Position numbers and translations under genes: made by a program
From: Alicyclobacillus_A sp963788285
GTDB lineage: Bacteria > Bacillota > Bacilli > Alicyclobacillales > Alicyclobacillaceae
Direction: 5' to 3'
Assembly: GCA_963788285.1 (NCBI GenBank)
Contig: CAWBGB010000007.1
Span: 186,001 to 250,000, forward strand
Length of the DNA: 64,000 nt
The notes under the pieces: model-generated
What the model was told of the DNA's origin: nothing
Database searches by the model: none
Seen by the model: only the letters and a program-made list of their open reading frames with translations
Shown: one piece after another, positions 42,774 through 52,502 of the stretch
Layout: each line of letters begins with the position of its first letter
Position numbering within the stretch: position 1 is the first letter of the stretch

Positions 42774-44795
42774 TCATTCCTCGTCAGTCATGGGCTCCAC
42801 GTTTACGGTACAGTCATACTGTGCAGTTTGGTCTCCAAAGTCTGCCCTGTAGCGCTTCGTGAAATGGTTCACCGTGATGCCTTGTCCCCACCAGCCAGAC
42901 TCCAGTTTAACCGTGTAGGGATGCCCTCCCGCCTTGATTTTAACGCGAACTGTCAATGTAGCTTGGTCATTCCACACCCTGGCAAGCGCGTCGTGCTTTA
43001 ATCCTCTCTCCGCTGCGACCACCGGCGATACCTCAAGTGTAGGAATGGGTGGAACGTTGGGCGCGTCTCGGTGTTGAGAGTTTTCTGAGACTCTCGGGTG
43101 AATGGTCAGCAAAGGGTACGGAAACCGCTCTCTGCCGGCCCCAGATTCCACGAAGCACCCTGCATGTGAACCAATTTCTTTTGGCTTCACATACATCGCA
43201 TGCCCACTGTGTCCTTCGGCACGCGCCGTTTCCGAGACGAACTCGTACTTCCCGGACGGAGTGCGGAAATGATAATCAGACCAAGGGACATCCGGCGTGG
43301 GAAGTCGTATGGTCCCTTGCTGTTTCAGTTCCTGCAACGTAATCCCGTATTCGCGAAGCGGATGGAGAGCCAGGCTCATCCACTCCTCAATTGGCCGCCT
43401 CATCTTACCCCCAAACCCAAGTTCATCCGCCAACGCCGCAAAGATATCCCAATCCGGCCGTGTCTCACCACGAGGTTCACAGACCCGGTGTATGTAGGTC
43501 ACGTAATTGTGCCACATCGTCGAGTACACAAAGTCCTCTTCTTCGAGGACACTCGTGCACGGAAGGAAGTAATCTGCCAGTTCCGCAGTTTTCGTCATAA
43601 ACATATCGATCACAACGATGCAGGGAATGCTTTCATACGCCTCGAGGAGCCTCGCCGTATCAGGAACTTGAGTCACCGGGTTGGTGCGCGTGACGAACAT
43701 CAATTCGATGGGCGGGTTCGCAGACAGAATCTCATCTGCTTGCCGTCCCCGTGAAAACTCGCGCACATCGGCACCATCCCGCGCTGTCAAAAGGCTGTCA
43801 TTCAGAAATTCCGACATCATCCGGTTCGCGTAGTTGACGCCTCCTCCCGAAATGCCCACGTGGCCCGTCGCAGCGACTAGTGCGTCAATGGCGCGAATCG
43901 TGTTCCCTCCCCCGGGGTACCGCTGCATACCAAGGCCGAGAAGCGTTGCTACAGGTCGAGTGGTACCATAAAACTCCGCGAGGCGTACGATGTGCTGGGT
44001 TGGAACGTCGGTTTCTTGCTCGACAACATCCAGAGTGAATTGGTCCAGATAAGCGGAAAACTCGTTCCACCCCACAGAGTGTTCTCTAAGGAACGTCTCA
44101 TCCACCCAGCCGCGGTCCTTGCAGTGCTTTAGAACGCCGAGTGCCAAGGCACCGTCCGTGCCAGGACGGGGAGCAATCACGAGATCCGCCCGCGGATGAA
44201 GATCGGTAGGCAAGGGATTTACAATACACAGTTTCGCTCCGGTGGAGATAGCTTTCTTCAGGAATGGAGTCATGTGAATGTTCGTCACACTCACATTTCT
44301 CCCCCAGACAACAATACCGCTCGCGTTTGTGATATCACTCGGAGCATGACTTCTCGCTTGTCCGAAATCATAGCGTTGCGCCTCGAGTCCAGCTTCCCAG
44401 CACAAACTGCCAACGGTCTCCGTACACCCACCAAGCAGGTAGAAGAACCGTTGATTGAGATTTTTGAGGACTGTTCCTGAACCCCAGTCATAAGCGTGCA
44501 GAATGGCATGGTGACCATGTTTCACTAAGACATTTTTAATTTTTTCTCCAATTTCCCGGAGTGCCTGTTCCCACGAAATCCTCGTCCAACCGCCGTCAAC
44601 CTTTTTCAGCGGATACAGAACTCTATCAGGATGATACATCCGGTCTTTCAAGCGGCGACCCTTGTTACAGAGAAACCCCCTTGTGATGGGATGATTCGGA
44701 TCGCCCACGAGGTCTTTGACCACACCATCTTCGACGTGTGCGATGATGCTACACGTGTCCCAACAATCCAGTGGACATGCGGTCTTTATGTTCAT
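42774..44795 (-). CDS. Molybdopterin-dependent oxidoreductase (DMSO reductase/formate dehydrogenase-like)
   Basis: 673 residues. The N-terminus carries four Cys for a [4Fe-4S] cluster (C7, C11, C15, C43). It is followed by the bis-MGD core (YDWGSGTVLKNLNQRFF, AGIVVWGRNVSVTN) and the C-terminal molybdopterin-binding domain (PYPLLTIHPRVSENSQHRDA). There is no Tat signal, so it acts in the cytoplasm. The substrate is unknown; it is of the group annotated as assimilatory or acetylene-hydratase-like. No electron-transfer or Mo-cofactor genes are adjacent. It sits between DUF951 and ychF. Confidence 0.9.
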   Translation of the reverse strand: MNIKTACPLDCWDTCSIIAHVEDGVVKDLVGDPNHPITRGFLCNKGRRLKDRMYHPDRVLYPLKKVDGGWTRISWEQALREIGEKIKNVLVKHGHHAILHAYDWGSGTVLKNLNQRFFYLLGGCTETVGSLCWEAGLEAQRYDFGQARSHAPSDITNASGIVVWGRNVSVTNIHMTPFLKKAISTGAKLCIVNPLPTDLHPRADLVIAPRPGTDGALALGVLKHCKDRGWVDETFLREHSVGWNEFSAYLDQFTLDVVEQETDVPTQHIVRLAEFYGTTRPVATLLGLGMQRYPGGGNTIRAIDALVAATGHVGISGGGVNYANRMMSEFLNDSLLTARDGADVREFSRGRQADEILSANPPIELMFVTRTNPVTQVPDTARLLEAYESIPCIVVIDMFMTKTAELADYFLPCTSVLEEEDFVYSTMWHNYVTYIHRVCEPRGETRPDWDIFAALADELGFGGKMRRPIEEWMSLALHPLREYGITLQELKQQGTIRLPTPDVPWSDYHFRTPSGKYEFVSETARAEGHSGHAMYVKPKEIGSHAGCFVESGAGRERFPYPLLTIHPRVSENSQHRDAPNVPPIPTLEVSPVVAAERGLKHDALARVWNDQATLTVRVKIKAGGHPYTVKLESGWWGQGITVNHFTKRYRADFGDQTAQYDCTVNVEPMTDEE

Positions 44796-44801
44796 TATTT
44801 A

Positions 44802-45002
44802 TCATCCCTCACTGTCAGCAGGCTTGAGCAACTTCCGAACAATCCGGTCAAAGCGGACGCGCGGAATGAGAACACTGTGCCCACAGCGTGCACACTTGAC
44901 GCGAATGTCCATGCCCATGCGGATGACGACCCACTCGTTCGCCCCACAGGCGTGCGGTTTCTTGAGTTGAACGGTGTCTCCCAACGCGTAGTTCACGGTC
45001 AT
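44802..45002 (-). CDS. DUF951 family protein
   Basis: 66 residues. KKPHACGANEWVVIRMGMDI and RVKCARCGHSVLIPRVRFD are the family signature, with three Cys suggesting a zinc site. AAGGGGG precedes the ATG at 45002. In Bacilli the gene usually sits beside mscS, as here. Function unknown. Confidence 0.93.
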   Translation of the reverse strand: MTVNYALGDTVQLKKPHACGANEWVVIRMGMDIRVKCARCGHSVLIPRVRFDRIVRKLLKPADSEG

Positions 45003-45036
45003 CGTGTGGCCCCCTTGGTTCCCAATCGCGATGTTA

Positions 45037-45927
45037 TCAGGACTCAGACGTGTGCGCCGAGTCCAAAACGGTGTTAGCGTGCACCTTGTCCGTCGGTACT
45101 TGTACGCAGACCATTCGCGTTGCCCCTGGTATTTCGATGCCTTCTTGATCAAACGCTTCTTTGATCCGCTGATAGGCCAAGCGCTGAACACCAGATTGTG
45201 TCGTCGGGCGACACTCTGCCGTCACCCGAATGACAACATTGTTCTGTTCGAGCGATTGTACGCCTTGAATCTGTACGTCGCCAACGATATTTTCGTTCTC
45301 GGCCTTCACACGCTCCATTGCCACTTGAATCACTTTCATTGCGTGTCTCAGGTCTGCTTCGTAACTAACCGCAATGTCAATCACGGCAATGGAATTATAC
45401 CTAGAGTAGTTCGTGACTTGTTGAATTTGTCCGTTGGGGATGATTTCGACCTCCCCAGTCCAGGCTTTGATGCGAGTCAGTCGAAGGCCGATACTCTGCA
45501 CCGTACCTGTAAACTGGTTGATTTTCACCAGGTCACCAACGCCGTACTGATCCTCAAATAAGATAAACAGCCCTGTTAACACATCCTTGATGAGACTCTG
45601 GGCGCCAAATCCTACGGCGAGTCCAACGATGCCTGCGCCAGCTAACAAGGTTTCAACGTGGATATTTATCGAAGTCAGGGCTTCAACCACGAAGATGAAG
45701 TAAATCGTGTAACGCGTCACGTTGTCGAGCAAGGACGTCAGCGTGTTTCTTCGACGCTGGTCCATCCGCACCGTCTGCGACTTCATCAGCCGGTTGATGC
45801 TCGAAATGGAAATTCGGATGGCGATTCGCGCGAGGACAAAGTAGACAATCAAGAGAATGATGTGGCCAAGCACGGTGACAATCGGATAGTTCCGTGAGTC
45901 TGCATACCAGTCCAGTATGTATTGCAC
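45037..45927 (-). CDS. Small-conductance mechanosensitive channel (MscS family)
   Basis: About 296 residues. Three N-terminal helices (the third GAGIVGLAVGFGAQSLIKDV, the Gly/Ala-rich pore helix), then the beta domain (DQYGVGDLVKINQFTGTV) and a cytoplasmic vestibule. It opens on membrane tension to release osmolytes. GGCGGGAG is about 8 bases from the GTG at 45927; an ATG at 45957 is an alternative. DUF951 follows. Confidence 0.92.
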   Translation of the reverse strand: MQYILDWYADSRNYPIVTVLGHIILLIVYFVLARIAIRISISSINRLMKSQTVRMDQRRRNTLTSLLDNVTRYTIYFIFVVEALTSINIHVETLLAGAGIVGLAVGFGAQSLIKDVLTGLFILFEDQYGVGDLVKINQFTGTVQSIGLRLTRIKAWTGEVEIIPNGQIQQVTNYSRYNSIAVIDIAVSYEADLRHAMKVIQVAMERVKAENENIVGDVQIQGVQSLEQNNVVIRVTAECRPTTQSGVQRLAYQRIKEAFDQEGIEIPGATRMVCVQVPTDKVHANTVLDSAHTSES

Positions 45928-46017
45928 TGTGCTATCTCCCGCCTTTCCCGTCTCCATGATAGCACAGGGCCTTGAATTCCGACAAAGCAACTGTGTTTTG
46001 CATGTCAGCAGTAAAGC

Positions 46018-46602
46018 TTACGTATGCAAGTGGGTTTGGGCCAGCAATTTCACAACCACAGAATGTTGGAGCATGCCGGACAACAGTGGAAGCTCTTTGA
46101 GCCAAGCCAGGTTGATAAATAGTAAACAGGTCATCAAACAAACGTACAGCCCACAACCTGTCCCCATGAGAGTAGTGAATATCCCGTTTTTCTCTCTGTC
46201 CAATGTGCTTGGCCCGTCCCACAAAGCTTCCGATAAATAGCCTGTGATCACGAACGCCAGAAAGATTGCTGCGGTGATGGCAGCGAAGAGAATACCTTGG
46301 ATGATATGCAAGGCGACCCACTGTAATTGATCTATCCCAGAAATGGTTGGCTCCGGCGGTACAAATCGAGAGAGCACGGAAACCGTCTGTGTATTTCGAG
46401 AGATTTGAGACTGAATCCAATGAAACGTGGGACTCGTTGGCGGTATGAAAGCAGTGGCCAGCCACTGCGTCAGGTTTGCAGCCACGTACCCCGCGGAAAT
46501 AATCCCTCCTGCGTAAAGGACAGCTCGCCCAACCCCCTTGTTGCGAAACCAGACCACCATCCACATGATCTCTGCAAGCAAAAATATGTCTATCAATGTC
46601 AT
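46018..46602 (-). CDS. CvpA-like membrane protein
   Basis: 194 residues with about four helices (IDIFLLAEIMWMVVWFRNKG; AITAAIFLAFVITGYLSEAL). It is weakly similar to the CvpA/colicin V production family. TAGAGGGGGG abuts the ATG at 46602; a TTG six bases further in has better spacing. It is divergent from yyaC, with 103 bases between. Function unknown. Confidence 0.6.
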   Translation of the reverse strand: MTLIDIFLLAEIMWMVVWFRNKGVGRAVLYAGGIISAGYVAANLTQWLATAFIPPTSPTFHWIQSQISRNTQTVSVLSRFVPPEPTISGIDQLQWVALHIIQGILFAAITAAIFLAFVITGYLSEALWDGPSTLDREKNGIFTTLMGTGCGLYVCLMTCLLFINLAWLKELPLLSGMLQHSVVVKLLAQTHLHT

Positions 46603-46705
46603 CCCCCCTCTATGTCTACACCCAATTGGGCGGACAAACACACAGGTATAGTTGATGGTACGCCTACGTATACTGGGAATATTCCGAGTTAGGAGGATTT
46701 CCGGA

Positions 46706-47317
46706 GTGGACAACGTTCAATCTTCCGAAGTATGTGGCACCAGCGGCGAGTTTCCCGTGTTTCGCGTCTCATTTGATGACGATGGCGCGGTGGAAAAGCT
46801 CAGTGGTGCGATGGATAGTCTCCTTGAATCTGCTGGCCGTCGTGAAGTCGTCATTGTTTGCGTCGGTACCGACAGGTCGACTGGAGATTCGTTCGGTCCC
46901 ATCATTGGTTCCAAGTTGTACCCTGTAGTGGGCGCGAAAATTTACGGCACTTTGGACGAGCCTGTACATGCGGTAAACTTGGCCGCAACTCTTGAATACA
47001 TCGCCAAGTCTCACAAGGAGAATCCGTTCATCATCGCGGTTGACGCGTGTTTGGGGAAATTTGACCACGTCGGACAAATTATCGTTGAACGCGGGCCATT
47101 GCGGCCAGGAGCAGGTGTGAAGAAAACGTTGCCCGAGTTTGGAGATTTTACCGTGACCGGCGTCGTCAACGTGTCGGGATTTATGGAGTACTTTGTACTG
47201 CAAAATACGAGGCTCGGCATTGTGATGAAAATGACGGACATTGTTGTGAAAGCTACCAGGAATGGTTTGTTTCGCCGCAACATGCGATTGGGAATTTCAC
47301 AGGCTATGCGAAGCTAG
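46706..47317 (+). CDS. yyaC: Sporulation protein YyaC (GPR-like)
   Basis: 203 residues. IVCVGTDRSTGDSFGPIIGS, IYGTLDEPVHAVNL and FIIAVDACLGKFDHVG match YyaC, a GPR-related spore protein conserved in Bacilli near the origin. AGGAGG lies 9 bases before the GTG at 46706. It overlaps the convergent diacylglycerol-kinase-like gene by 4 bases. Confidence 0.93.
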   Translation: MDNVQSSEVCGTSGEFPVFRVSFDDDGAVEKLSGAMDSLLESAGRREVVIVCVGTDRSTGDSFGPIIGSKLYPVVGAKIYGTLDEPVHAVNLAATLEYIAKSHKENPFIIAVDACLGKFDHVGQIIVERGPLRPGAGVKKTLPEFGDFTVTGVVNVSGFMEYFVLQNTRLGIVMKMTDIVVKATRNGLFRRNMRLGISQAMRS

Positions 47318-48198
47318 AGTTGTGCCGGTGTGATCAGGCGTAGGCCGCCCGGGATCACATTCGCTGTAACGTCTCCATAAGTCCTTCCCATTTCACCGTC
47401 AAATTCACCACGTCTCGCTTTGTCATAAAAGTGAATGCGTACCTCCTGCCCTTGATAAAAGGTGACAGCAGGATGACGAGTGTGCTGTCCACGGTATACA
47501 GAAGGAAAAAGTTTTAGAAGATTGAACTTCGTCATGTTTGACACGACACAAATGTCACACCGTCCGTCGTTCATCACGGCTTGCGGTGTGATTTGCATGC
47601 CACCACCAAAACTCCGTCCATTAGCGATAACCACGAGTAAAACGTTATGGAACGCAAACGATTGTCCATCGACGACCAACTCCATTGCAAACGGACAATA
47701 GTGATACAAGGCTTTCGGCATGATCAGGCCGTAAGCCAGTCTGCCAAGTCGCTTCATTTGTGAACTCTGTTCAATGTGGTGGACAACGTCAGCATCCAAT
47801 CCAAACCCGCATGCGTTAACCGTCCAACGGTCGTTGACCTGGAGCACGTCCAGCTGCCGTATCGGTTGGGATATCAGCGTATGTAAGGCAGCGTCTAACG
47901 GGGTTGGAATACCTACATTGCGGACAAAATCGTTCCCCGTGCCGGCAGGAATGACCGCCAGTGGGCGGTTTTGAGCGATGGAGATTTGAGCCACTCGATG
48001 CACAGTCCCATCACCGCCCACTGCAACAAGCACTGTATCCTCATCTTCGGGAATCTCCTGCTGAGCATCATAAGCCACACTGTAAGGAACCGCGCAGAAT
48101 CGTTCGTGTTGCTTCAAGTACGCTTCAATTTTCGACCATGTTTCGAGTGAACGGCCTCGTCCTGCGGTCGGATTCACAATGAAGTGTAAACGCCTCAT
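47314..48198 (-). CDS. Diacylglycerol/lipid kinase family protein (YegS/DgkB-like)
   Basis: 294 residues. The N-terminal NPTAGRGRS motif and VAVGGDGTVHRV (GGDGT at 61-65) form the catalytic DAGK domain, followed by PAGTGNDFVRN and GEFDGEM in the C-terminal beta domain. It probably phosphorylates diacylglycerol or a related lipid, recycling lipoteichoic-acid byproducts. Its ATG overlaps the stop of the upstream DUF4446 gene. Confidence 0.92.
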   Translation of the reverse strand: MRRLHFIVNPTAGRGRSLETWSKIEAYLKQHERFCAVPYSVAYDAQQEIPEDEDTVLVAVGGDGTVHRVAQISIAQNRPLAVIPAGTGNDFVRNVGIPTPLDAALHTLISQPIRQLDVLQVNDRWTVNACGFGLDADVVHHIEQSSQMKRLGRLAYGLIMPKALYHYCPFAMELVVDGQSFAFHNVLLVVIANGRSFGGGMQITPQAVMNDGRCDICVVSNMTKFNLLKLFPSVYRGQHTRHPAVTFYQGQEVRIHFYDKARRGEFDGEMGRTYGDVTANVIPGGLRLITPAQL

Positions 48199-48707
48199 AC
48201 GTGCACGTTGCGCCTCGACTCAACTTTGTCATGGTCTCCACGAATCACCATTAGCTCTTCATCTGTCAGTGTGTAGGTGGACGTTCCCGCCTGCACTGGC
48301 TTCGCATATGTACGCGATTCATCTCGGCCATGAATGGAGGATATCACGACACCATCACCATTGTCGTCTAACAAAGCCACAGAAAAGCTTAAGTCGCTGC
48401 CGGTCTCGGCAAACGCGTTGTACCTCATCACTCTGGCCGTCGACACTTTACTCCGCACTTGACCCTGCAGTTGATCAATGATCTGACGCGCTTCCCCAAG
48501 GTCCTGACGAAGTTGTTCCACCTGTTTCACGGTCCGGTCATAGATCTCCTCAAGGTCTGCGGTGGCGCGAATGGATTTCCACCTCTTCAAACGTCGCTTC
48601 AATGCGCCGTTGGCAAAGACGGCAACCAATGCAAGTACAAATCCGATGATGGAAATGATTGCTGATAATGCAATCACATAAAGCTGATACTGTTGAAAGT
48701 AGGACAT
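48195..48707 (-). CDS. DUF4446 family protein
   Basis: 170 residues. One N-terminal helix (about 8-32), a coiled-coil segment (about 55-85, RTVKQVEQLRQDLGEARQII), then RVMRYNAFAETGSDLSFSVA and DGVVISSIHGRDESRTYAKP, the DUF4446 signature. GAGAGGGG precedes the ATG. Such genes occur near spo0J in Firmicutes. Function unknown. Confidence 0.92.
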   Translation of the reverse strand: MSYFQQYQLYVIALSAIISIIGFVLALVAVFANGALKRRLKRWKSIRATADLEEIYDRTVKQVEQLRQDLGEARQIIDQLQGQVRSKVSTARVMRYNAFAETGSDLSFSVALLDDNGDGVVISSIHGRDESRTYAKPVQAGTSTYTLTDEELMVIRGDHDKVESRRNVHV

Positions 48708-48885
48708 GGTTCCCCTCTCCGTTTCTGTTCCTAGTCCTTTTCAAAATTCCATTGCGATTGCGCCTCTCTGGTTTCACGTGCTCGTATGTGCGATGGTTGC
48801 CATCCACGGTGCGCCATGGTATCACTTAGTATCTGTAAAGCCCTTCTATCCTTGTCATCCAAATTTCACTAAAGATACGGATTGC

Positions 48886-49599
48886 TTAAAGGTGCAACCA
48901 AGACAGCACAGCCGGCACCCCCCATTTCAAGATTGGCGCCACCAGCATTGCCGGAAGTAAATTGCCGACGTTGATTTTTTTCAACCCCATCAGGTTGATA
49001 CCAATTCCAACAATCAGCAGACCACCAGTCGCGGTCATACATGCAATGACCGAAGGATTTTGTAGGACCGCACCCGCAAAGTGCGAGATGGTGGCAATTA
49101 GTCCTTCGTACAGCAATACAGGGATTGCTGCTATCGCCACGCCTACGCCGAGTGTGGTTGTAAAGATTGTCGCCGACACCATGTCTAACAGAGATTTTGC
49201 ATAAAGGATCTTGTGAACGTCGCTCACGCCACTCTGAATGGCACCGACAATGGCCATGGCACCGATGCAAAATACCAAGCTGGCTGTTACAAACGCCTCC
49301 GAGACTTGGCCAGTTTTCCACTTACGCGTCCTCGTTTCAATCGCTTGCCCCATTCGAAGGAGTCCTTCTTCAATGTTCCACCATTCACCGAGCAAGCCAC
49401 CGATGACGAGACTGAGAATAATGTACATGATATCTTGGCTGTCATGTAGAGCCATATCAAGCCCGATGAGAGAGACAGCCAGCGATAGCCCCTGCATCGT
49501 TGTCTCCTGCACTCGGTCTGGCATCTTCGGAATGACCAAACCTACCGCAGAACCGAACAGAATGGCACCCGCGTTCACAAGACTACCAAGTAAAAACAC
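48886..49599 (-). CDS. DUF554 family membrane protein (YdfK/YqgA-like)
   Basis: About 237 residues with six to seven helices; the N-terminus LLGSLVNAGAILFGSAVGL and IGLDMALHDSQD.. are DUF554 signatures. A transporter-like role is supposed. AAAGGCGG is 8 bases from the GTG at 49599, favouring it over 49608. It follows spo0J by a few bases. Confidence 0.9.
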   Translation of the reverse strand: MFLLGSLVNAGAILFGSAVGLVIPKMPDRVQETTMQGLSLAVSLIGLDMALHDSQDIMYIILSLVIGGLLGEWWNIEEGLLRMGQAIETRTRKWKTGQVSEAFVTASLVFCIGAMAIVGAIQSGVSDVHKILYAKSLLDMVSATIFTTTLGVGVAIAAIPVLLYEGLIATISHFAGAVLQNPSVIACMTATGGLLIVGIGINLMGLKKINVGNLLPAMLVAPILKWGVPAVLSWLHL

Positions 49600-49614
49600 G
49601 CGGGTCACCGCCTT

Positions 49615-50460
49615 TTAATGATTGGAAAACAGATTGAGAATACGTTCTAAATCATCCGGTGAGAAATATTCAATTTCAATTTTACCGCGTCGCTTTCCCT
49701 GATGGATTCGTACCTGCGTACCGAGGAACGTGCGAAGTCGTTCTTCATAATGTTTAATGTGCGCGACGTTTTTTTGAGGTACTGTTTCACGTGAAACATT
49801 CTTTTTCGGAGAATATATGAGTGATTCCAGTTTTCGCACACTCATGTCTTCTTTTACAACCTTTTCGGCCAACTCCGCCTGTCTTTTTTCGTCCTCCACT
49901 GCCAGTAGTGCGCGAGCATGGCCCATAGACAATGTTCCACGTGAAACAAGTGTACGAACCTGTCTGGGAAGTTGCAACAGCCGCAACATGTTGGCCACGT
50001 GACTCCGGCTTTGACCCACCCTCTTGGCAAGCTGTTCTTGTGTCAGTTTCGCCTTATTCATTAGCTGAGCATAGGCTTCCGCAATTTCTATTGCATTGAG
50101 ATCCTCTCGCTGGAGATTCTCAATCACGGCAATTTCCATCAGTTCGATGTCGCTAAACTCGCGCACAACCGCAGGCACTGTGGTGAGCCCAACCATTTGT
50201 GCGGCACGAAAGCGGCGTTCACCCGCCACAATGTCATAGCCACGAACACTGCTTTTACGAACCACCAAGGGCTGAATGATACCGTGCTCGCGAATTGAAT
50301 CTGCCAGTTCTTGCAGCTTTTCCTCGTTAAAATCTTGCCTTGGTTGATAGGGATTCGGTCTTAGATCACGCACATCCAAGTGGGCAACAGCGTCCGACTC
50401 CGAAACATTTAACTGTGGAAGAAGTGCCTCCAGTCCCTTTCCGAGTCCACGCTTATTCAA
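49615..50460 (-). CDS. spo0J: Chromosome partitioning protein ParB/Spo0J
   Basis: 281 residues. ParB N-terminal CTPase domain (NPYQPRQDFNEEKLQELADS, GERRFRAA), the HTH (LTQEQLAKRVGQSRSHVAN) and a C-terminal dimerisation domain. It loads at parS as CTP-dependent clamps and recruits SMC. The TTG start overlaps the soj stop. Two parS sites lie inside the gene. Confidence 0.97.
   Translation of the reverse strand: MNKRGLGKGLEALLPQLNVSESDAVAHLDVRDLRPNPYQPRQDFNEEKLQELADSIREHGIIQPLVVRKSSVRGYDIVAGERRFRAAQMVGLTTVPAVVREFSDIELMEIAVIENLQREDLNAIEIAEAYAQLMNKAKLTQEQLAKRVGQSRSHVANMLRLLQLPRQVRTLVSRGTLSMGHARALLAVEDEKRQAELAEKVVKEDMSVRKLESLIYSPKKNVSRETVPQKNVAHIKHYEERLRTFLGTQVRIHQGKRRGKIEIEYFSPDDLERILNLFSNH
49783..49798. 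promoter_or_regulatory. parS site 1
   Basis: TGTTTCACGTGAAACA, a perfect 16-bp match to the Bacilli parS consensus, inside spo0J. Confidence 0.95.
49933..49948. promoter_or_regulatory. parS site 2
   Basis: TGTTCCACGTGAAACA, one base from the palindrome but within the accepted parS consensus (TGTTNCACGTGAAACA), 150 bp from site 1 and also inside spo0J. Confidence 0.9.
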
Positions 50461-51220
50461 CCTTTACCACTTCCTTAGCGAGATCCATATAGGTCTCCGC
50501 TCCTTTGGATTTTGGGTCATAAAAGATAATTGGCTGACCGTGACTCGGCGCTTCACTTAACCGAACGTTTCGCGGAATTATCGTTTGGTACACCTTATCC
50601 CGGAAATATTTCTTTACATCTTCAATGACTTGAATGCCTAGATTTGTGCGCGCGTCCAACATCGTCAACAACACGCCCTCCACCTCAAGGGACGTGTTCA
50701 AGTACTTCTGTACCAATCGAATGGTGTTGAGCAATTGACTCAAACCTTCCAGTGCATAATACTCACACTGAATCGGGATCAACACAGAATCCGCCGCCGT
50801 CAGCGCATTGACCGTGAGTAAACCGAGTGATGGAGGACAATCAATGACAATATATTCAAACTGCTGTCGCATCGGTTGAATGGCGCGGCGCAATCGAACT
50901 TCCCTAGATATCGTAGGAACAAGTTCAATCTCCGCACCTGCAAGCTGAATCGTAGCAGGCAATACAGACAAATTGTCGACACAAGTGGGTAAAATCGCAT
51001 CCTGTATCGGTACATCATTGATGATAACGTCGTATACACAGTAACGCACATCGGCCTTGTTTACGCCAATGCCGGAAGTTGTGTTACCTTGTGGATCAAT
51101 ATCAATCAACAGAACTCTCTTCCCCAAATTTGCAATACACGCCGCGAGATTGACTGCAGTTGTGGTCTTACCGACGCCGCCCTTCTGGTTCGCAACTGCT
51201 ATCACTCGACCACTGGCCAC
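50453..51220 (-). CDS. soj: Chromosome partitioning ATPase ParA/Soj
   Basis: 255 residues. Deviant Walker A NQKGGVGKTTTAVNL (about 11-25), Walker B YIVIDCPPSLGLLT. It works with Spo0J in origin segregation and regulates DnaA. The GTG at 51220 has AAGGAGG 8 bases upstream; the frame is open to 51271. Co-transcribed with spo0J. Confidence 0.97.
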   Translation of the reverse strand: MASGRVIAVANQKGGVGKTTTAVNLAACIANLGKRVLLIDIDPQGNTTSGIGVNKADVRYCVYDVIINDVPIQDAILPTCVDNLSVLPATIQLAGAEIELVPTISREVRLRRAIQPMRQQFEYIVIDCPPSLGLLTVNALTAADSVLIPIQCEYYALEGLSQLLNTIRLVQKYLNTSLEVEGVLLTMLDARTNLGIQVIEDVKKYFRDKVYQTIIPRNVRLSEAPSHGQPIIFYDPKSKGAETYMDLAKEVVKVE

Positions 51221-51411
51221 TGATGCATCCTCCTTAAACCCGGTACCTACTTCGTGCCGATTTGGTAACAACCATTGTACTCCAATTGACTAGGTGCGTG
51301 TACACCTGTTTCTCTTCCCATCCCCGGAATTTCGATAGACGGAAGAAATAAAGGTAATAGATGAAAAAGAAGCGACGGCACCATCCCTGGGCCGCCGATG
51401 TGAATGGTATC

Positions 51412-51482
51412 TATATGAGCGTTTGCGAAATACCATGCAGTGGTTCAGCACCACCAGGTTTCGCTAACGTTTTGCAATTTCA
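51412..51482. repeat. Degenerate dispersed-repeat copy C
   Basis: TGGTTCAGCACCACCAGGTT, then TCGCTAACGTTTTGC, aligns with copy B (TGGTTCAGCACGACGAGATG, then TCACTTGCGTTTTG) at about 56.68 kb. It occupies the 324-base gap between noc and soj, in which no gene is seen. Confidence 0.45.
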
Positions 51483-51544
51483 GTTTGGAAATCTTCAACA
51501 CACATGACGACTATGATTTCATGTAACCGATGCGAAACGCGACA

Positions 51545-52375
51545 CTATTTTTTTGGAACACGTATGACAAATTCATAGAACTCTGACTCGTCATTCTCCT
51601 GACATTCAATCGTGAGACCCGATTTTTGAATCATTTCCAACGACTGACGAATAGTGTTCACGGCCAACCTCACGTCCCGGGACAGCCCGCGTTTCCGTGG
51701 CTTTTTCCGGATCCCTTCCTGCATTTTCGAGAGGATTCCTTTCACCCGCTCTTCCATTTGCTTGACGTTCCAGCCTCGCTCCACGCATTCCTCGTACAAT
51801 TTGATCTGAAGATCCTCACTGGGCAGCGCAAGAAGAGCTCGAGCATGACGTTCCGTAATCTGACGCGCCAACAGACCTTGCTGGACCGCTTCCGGCAGGT
51901 TCAACAAACGCAATTTGTTGGCTATCGTCGATTGACCCTTTCCAAGCCGCTGCGCAAGGCTCTCCTGTGTCAATCCGTGCAGTTCCAACAATTGCTGGTA
52001 CGCGACAGCCTCCTCAATCGGGGTGAGTCCTTCTCGCTGGAGATTCTCGATGAGTGCCGCTGAGGCTGTCTGGGCATCATTCATGACTCGTACAATAGCA
52101 GGAATCGTACGCCACCCTAACGACTTGACCGCACGCCACCTTCGCTCACCAGCAATCAGCTCATAGTGCCCATTTTTCCGCCTGACTACAATCGGTTGAA
52201 TGATCCCGTGCGTTTGAATGGTCTTGGCCAGTTCCTGGATACTGTCCTCATCAAACACCGTACGCGGCTGATACGGATTGGATACAATCTCGTCAACACC
52301 AATCTGGACCACATTCGACTCGTCGCCACCATCACGGGATCCAATCAGTCTACCCCAAGCTTCACGCATAGCCAT
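51545..52375 (-). CDS. noc: Nucleoid occlusion protein Noc
   Basis: 276 residues, a ParB paralogue: NPYQPRTVFDEDSIQELAKT, GERRWRAVKSLGW, and the HTH LTQESLAQRLGKGQSTIANK with the QSTIANK recognition helix that differs from Spo0J (QSRSHVANM), as expected for NBS rather than parS binding. It blocks division over the nucleoid. GAGGGG precedes the ATG. Confidence 0.93.
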   Translation of the reverse strand: MAMREAWGRLIGSRDGGDESNVVQIGVDEIVSNPYQPRTVFDEDSIQELAKTIQTHGIIQPIVVRRKNGHYELIAGERRWRAVKSLGWRTIPAIVRVMNDAQTASAALIENLQREGLTPIEEAVAYQQLLELHGLTQESLAQRLGKGQSTIANKLRLLNLPEAVQQGLLARQITERHARALLALPSEDLQIKLYEECVERGWNVKQMEERVKGILSKMQEGIRKKPRKRGLSRDVRLAVNTIRQSLEMIQKSGLTIECQENDESEFYEFVIRVPKK

Positions 52376-52502
52376 CTATACCCCTCAATTCGTTCCTACG
52401 GTGTCCGCACGGAGTCTTCCACGAGAACAGTTGTTCAACGCCGACAGCTGCGAATCCTTCCCATTGACAAAGGATCTATCAGTTCAGCACGATTCGACAA
52501 AT

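Noticed and set aside
43200..43754. 184-residue plus-strand ORF
   Set aside because: Antisense of the molybdopterin oxidoreductase, whose cluster Cys and domain order are clear.
48771..48786. Possible third parS (GGTTTCACGTGCTCG)
   Set aside because: Only one half matches the consensus; the other arm is lost.
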